Part shown: piece by piece, positions 63,886 through 64,000 of the stretch
How the letters are laid out: every line of letters begins with the position of its first letter
How positions within the stretch are numbered: position 1 is the stretch's first letter
NCBI RefSeq assembly: GCF_030164425.1
Contig: NZ_JASNJD010000002.1
Location: 328,659 to 392,658, forward strand
DNA length: 64,000 bases
Source: Pseudodonghicola flavimaris
Lineage (GTDB): Bacteria; Pseudomonadota; Alphaproteobacteria; Rhodobacterales; Rhodobacteraceae
Direction: 5' to 3'
Position numbers and translations under genes: made by a program
The notes under the pieces: generated by a model
The model's database searches: none
What the model saw: the letters and a program-made list of their open reading frames with translations, nothing else
What the model was told of the DNA's origin: nothing

Positions 63886-64000
63886 TCACTGGGCGGCGCG
63901 GTCGATCTGGACGACTTCCGAGAGGAACTGGGCCAGCTCCTCGCGCAGGTCGTCGCGGGCCAGGGCGAAGGCCACCGTCGCCTGCAGGAACCCCGCCTTC
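63886..64000 (-). CDS. galU: UTP-glucose-1-phosphate uridylyltransferase, C-terminal end (partial)
   Basis: The last 37 codons of a minus-strand gene are inside the window, reading KAGFLQATVAFALARDDLRE and ending in DRAAQ. This matches the GalU C-terminus (SKAGFLQATVAFAL is typical). GalU makes UDP-glucose, the substrate of the adjacent GalE, so the identification fits the operon. Most of the gene is off the right edge. Confidence 0.8.
   Translation of the reverse strand, partial: KAGFLQATVAFALARDDLREELAQFLSEVVQIDRAAQ

Noticed and set aside
1..64000. CRISPR arrays, insertion sequences, prophage, toxin-antitoxin or defence systems
   Set aside because: No regularly spaced repeats, transposase, capsid or known defence gene was seen; the only mobile trace is the decayed integrase at tRNA-Lys.

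Overview
The window is high-GC chromosomal DNA from an alphaproteobacterium, almost certainly a member of the Rhodobacteraceae/Paracoccaceae. The evidence is the fbcFBC-type bc1 operon (a Rieske protein with a [13 protein letters not shown] start), the imuA-imuB-dnaE2 mutasome, a GTTC-N7-GTTC LexA box, an FMN-riboswitch-controlled RibH2-type lumazine synthase, and the gene style around kdsD-lptCAB. Genes are dense and often overlap as ATGA. I saw no insertion sequence, rRNA gene, CRISPR array or intact prophage. Both window edges cut genes: a DsrE-like gene on the left and galU on the right.

Layout. 1-2.1 kb (minus): a probable sulfide module of Tat-exported type II sulfide:quinone oxidoreductase, a small membrane protein and a periplasmic DsrE-like protein. 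2.2-8.6 kb (minus): cydD-cydC-cydA-cydB-cydX, a complete cytochrome bd oxidase set including the 39-residue CydX. Each of these blocks has an FNR-like box upstream. 8.8-13.2 kb: an EamA transporter divergent from a LysR regulator, a GlcD-type FAD dehydrogenase and an agmatinase-family ureohydrolase. 13.4-18.8 kb (plus): a very large SAM/cyclase/NTPase/TPR signalling protein, a DUF4242 protein and a berberine-bridge-type FAD oxidase. 19.2-24.4 kb (minus): the SOS mutasome imuA-imuB-dnaE2. 24.4-25.2 kb: a decayed tyrosine integrase abutting a tRNA-Lys gene, the only clear trace of a past mobile element. 25.4-27.5 kb: dapF-mtaB.

27.8-30.5 kb (minus): petABC (cytochrome bc1) with a strong terminator. 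30.7-32.7 kb: a glutathione transferase, a PaiB-like FMN-binding protein and, divergently, an FMN riboswitch with ribH. 33-36.4 kb (minus): thiBPQ under a TPP riboswitch. 36.4-43.6 kb: a MarR-like regulator, MAPEG protein, aroC, HD hydrolase, AEC permease, malonyl-CoA synthetase, EamA permease and cobO. 43.9-51.5 kb: a polyamine island (class III aminotransferase, GntR regulator, potFGHI, PuuB-like oxidase) carrying three copies of TGATCAAAT. 51.5-57.4 kb: an APH-fold kinase, ribonuclease D, kdsD, lptC-lptA-lptB, hpf and ptsN; rpoN, which often lies between lptB and hpf, is absent. 57.4-64 kb (minus): a surface-glycan operon galU-galE-GT1-GT2-GT14-sulfotransferase.

Points that stand out are the exported SQR beside the sulfide-tolerant oxidase, a modular repeat (conserved core plus one or two hairpins) found four times downstream of plus-strand genes, the TGATCAAAT trio in the polyamine island, a LexA box embedded in imuA, and a double-domain sulfotransferase in the glycan operon.
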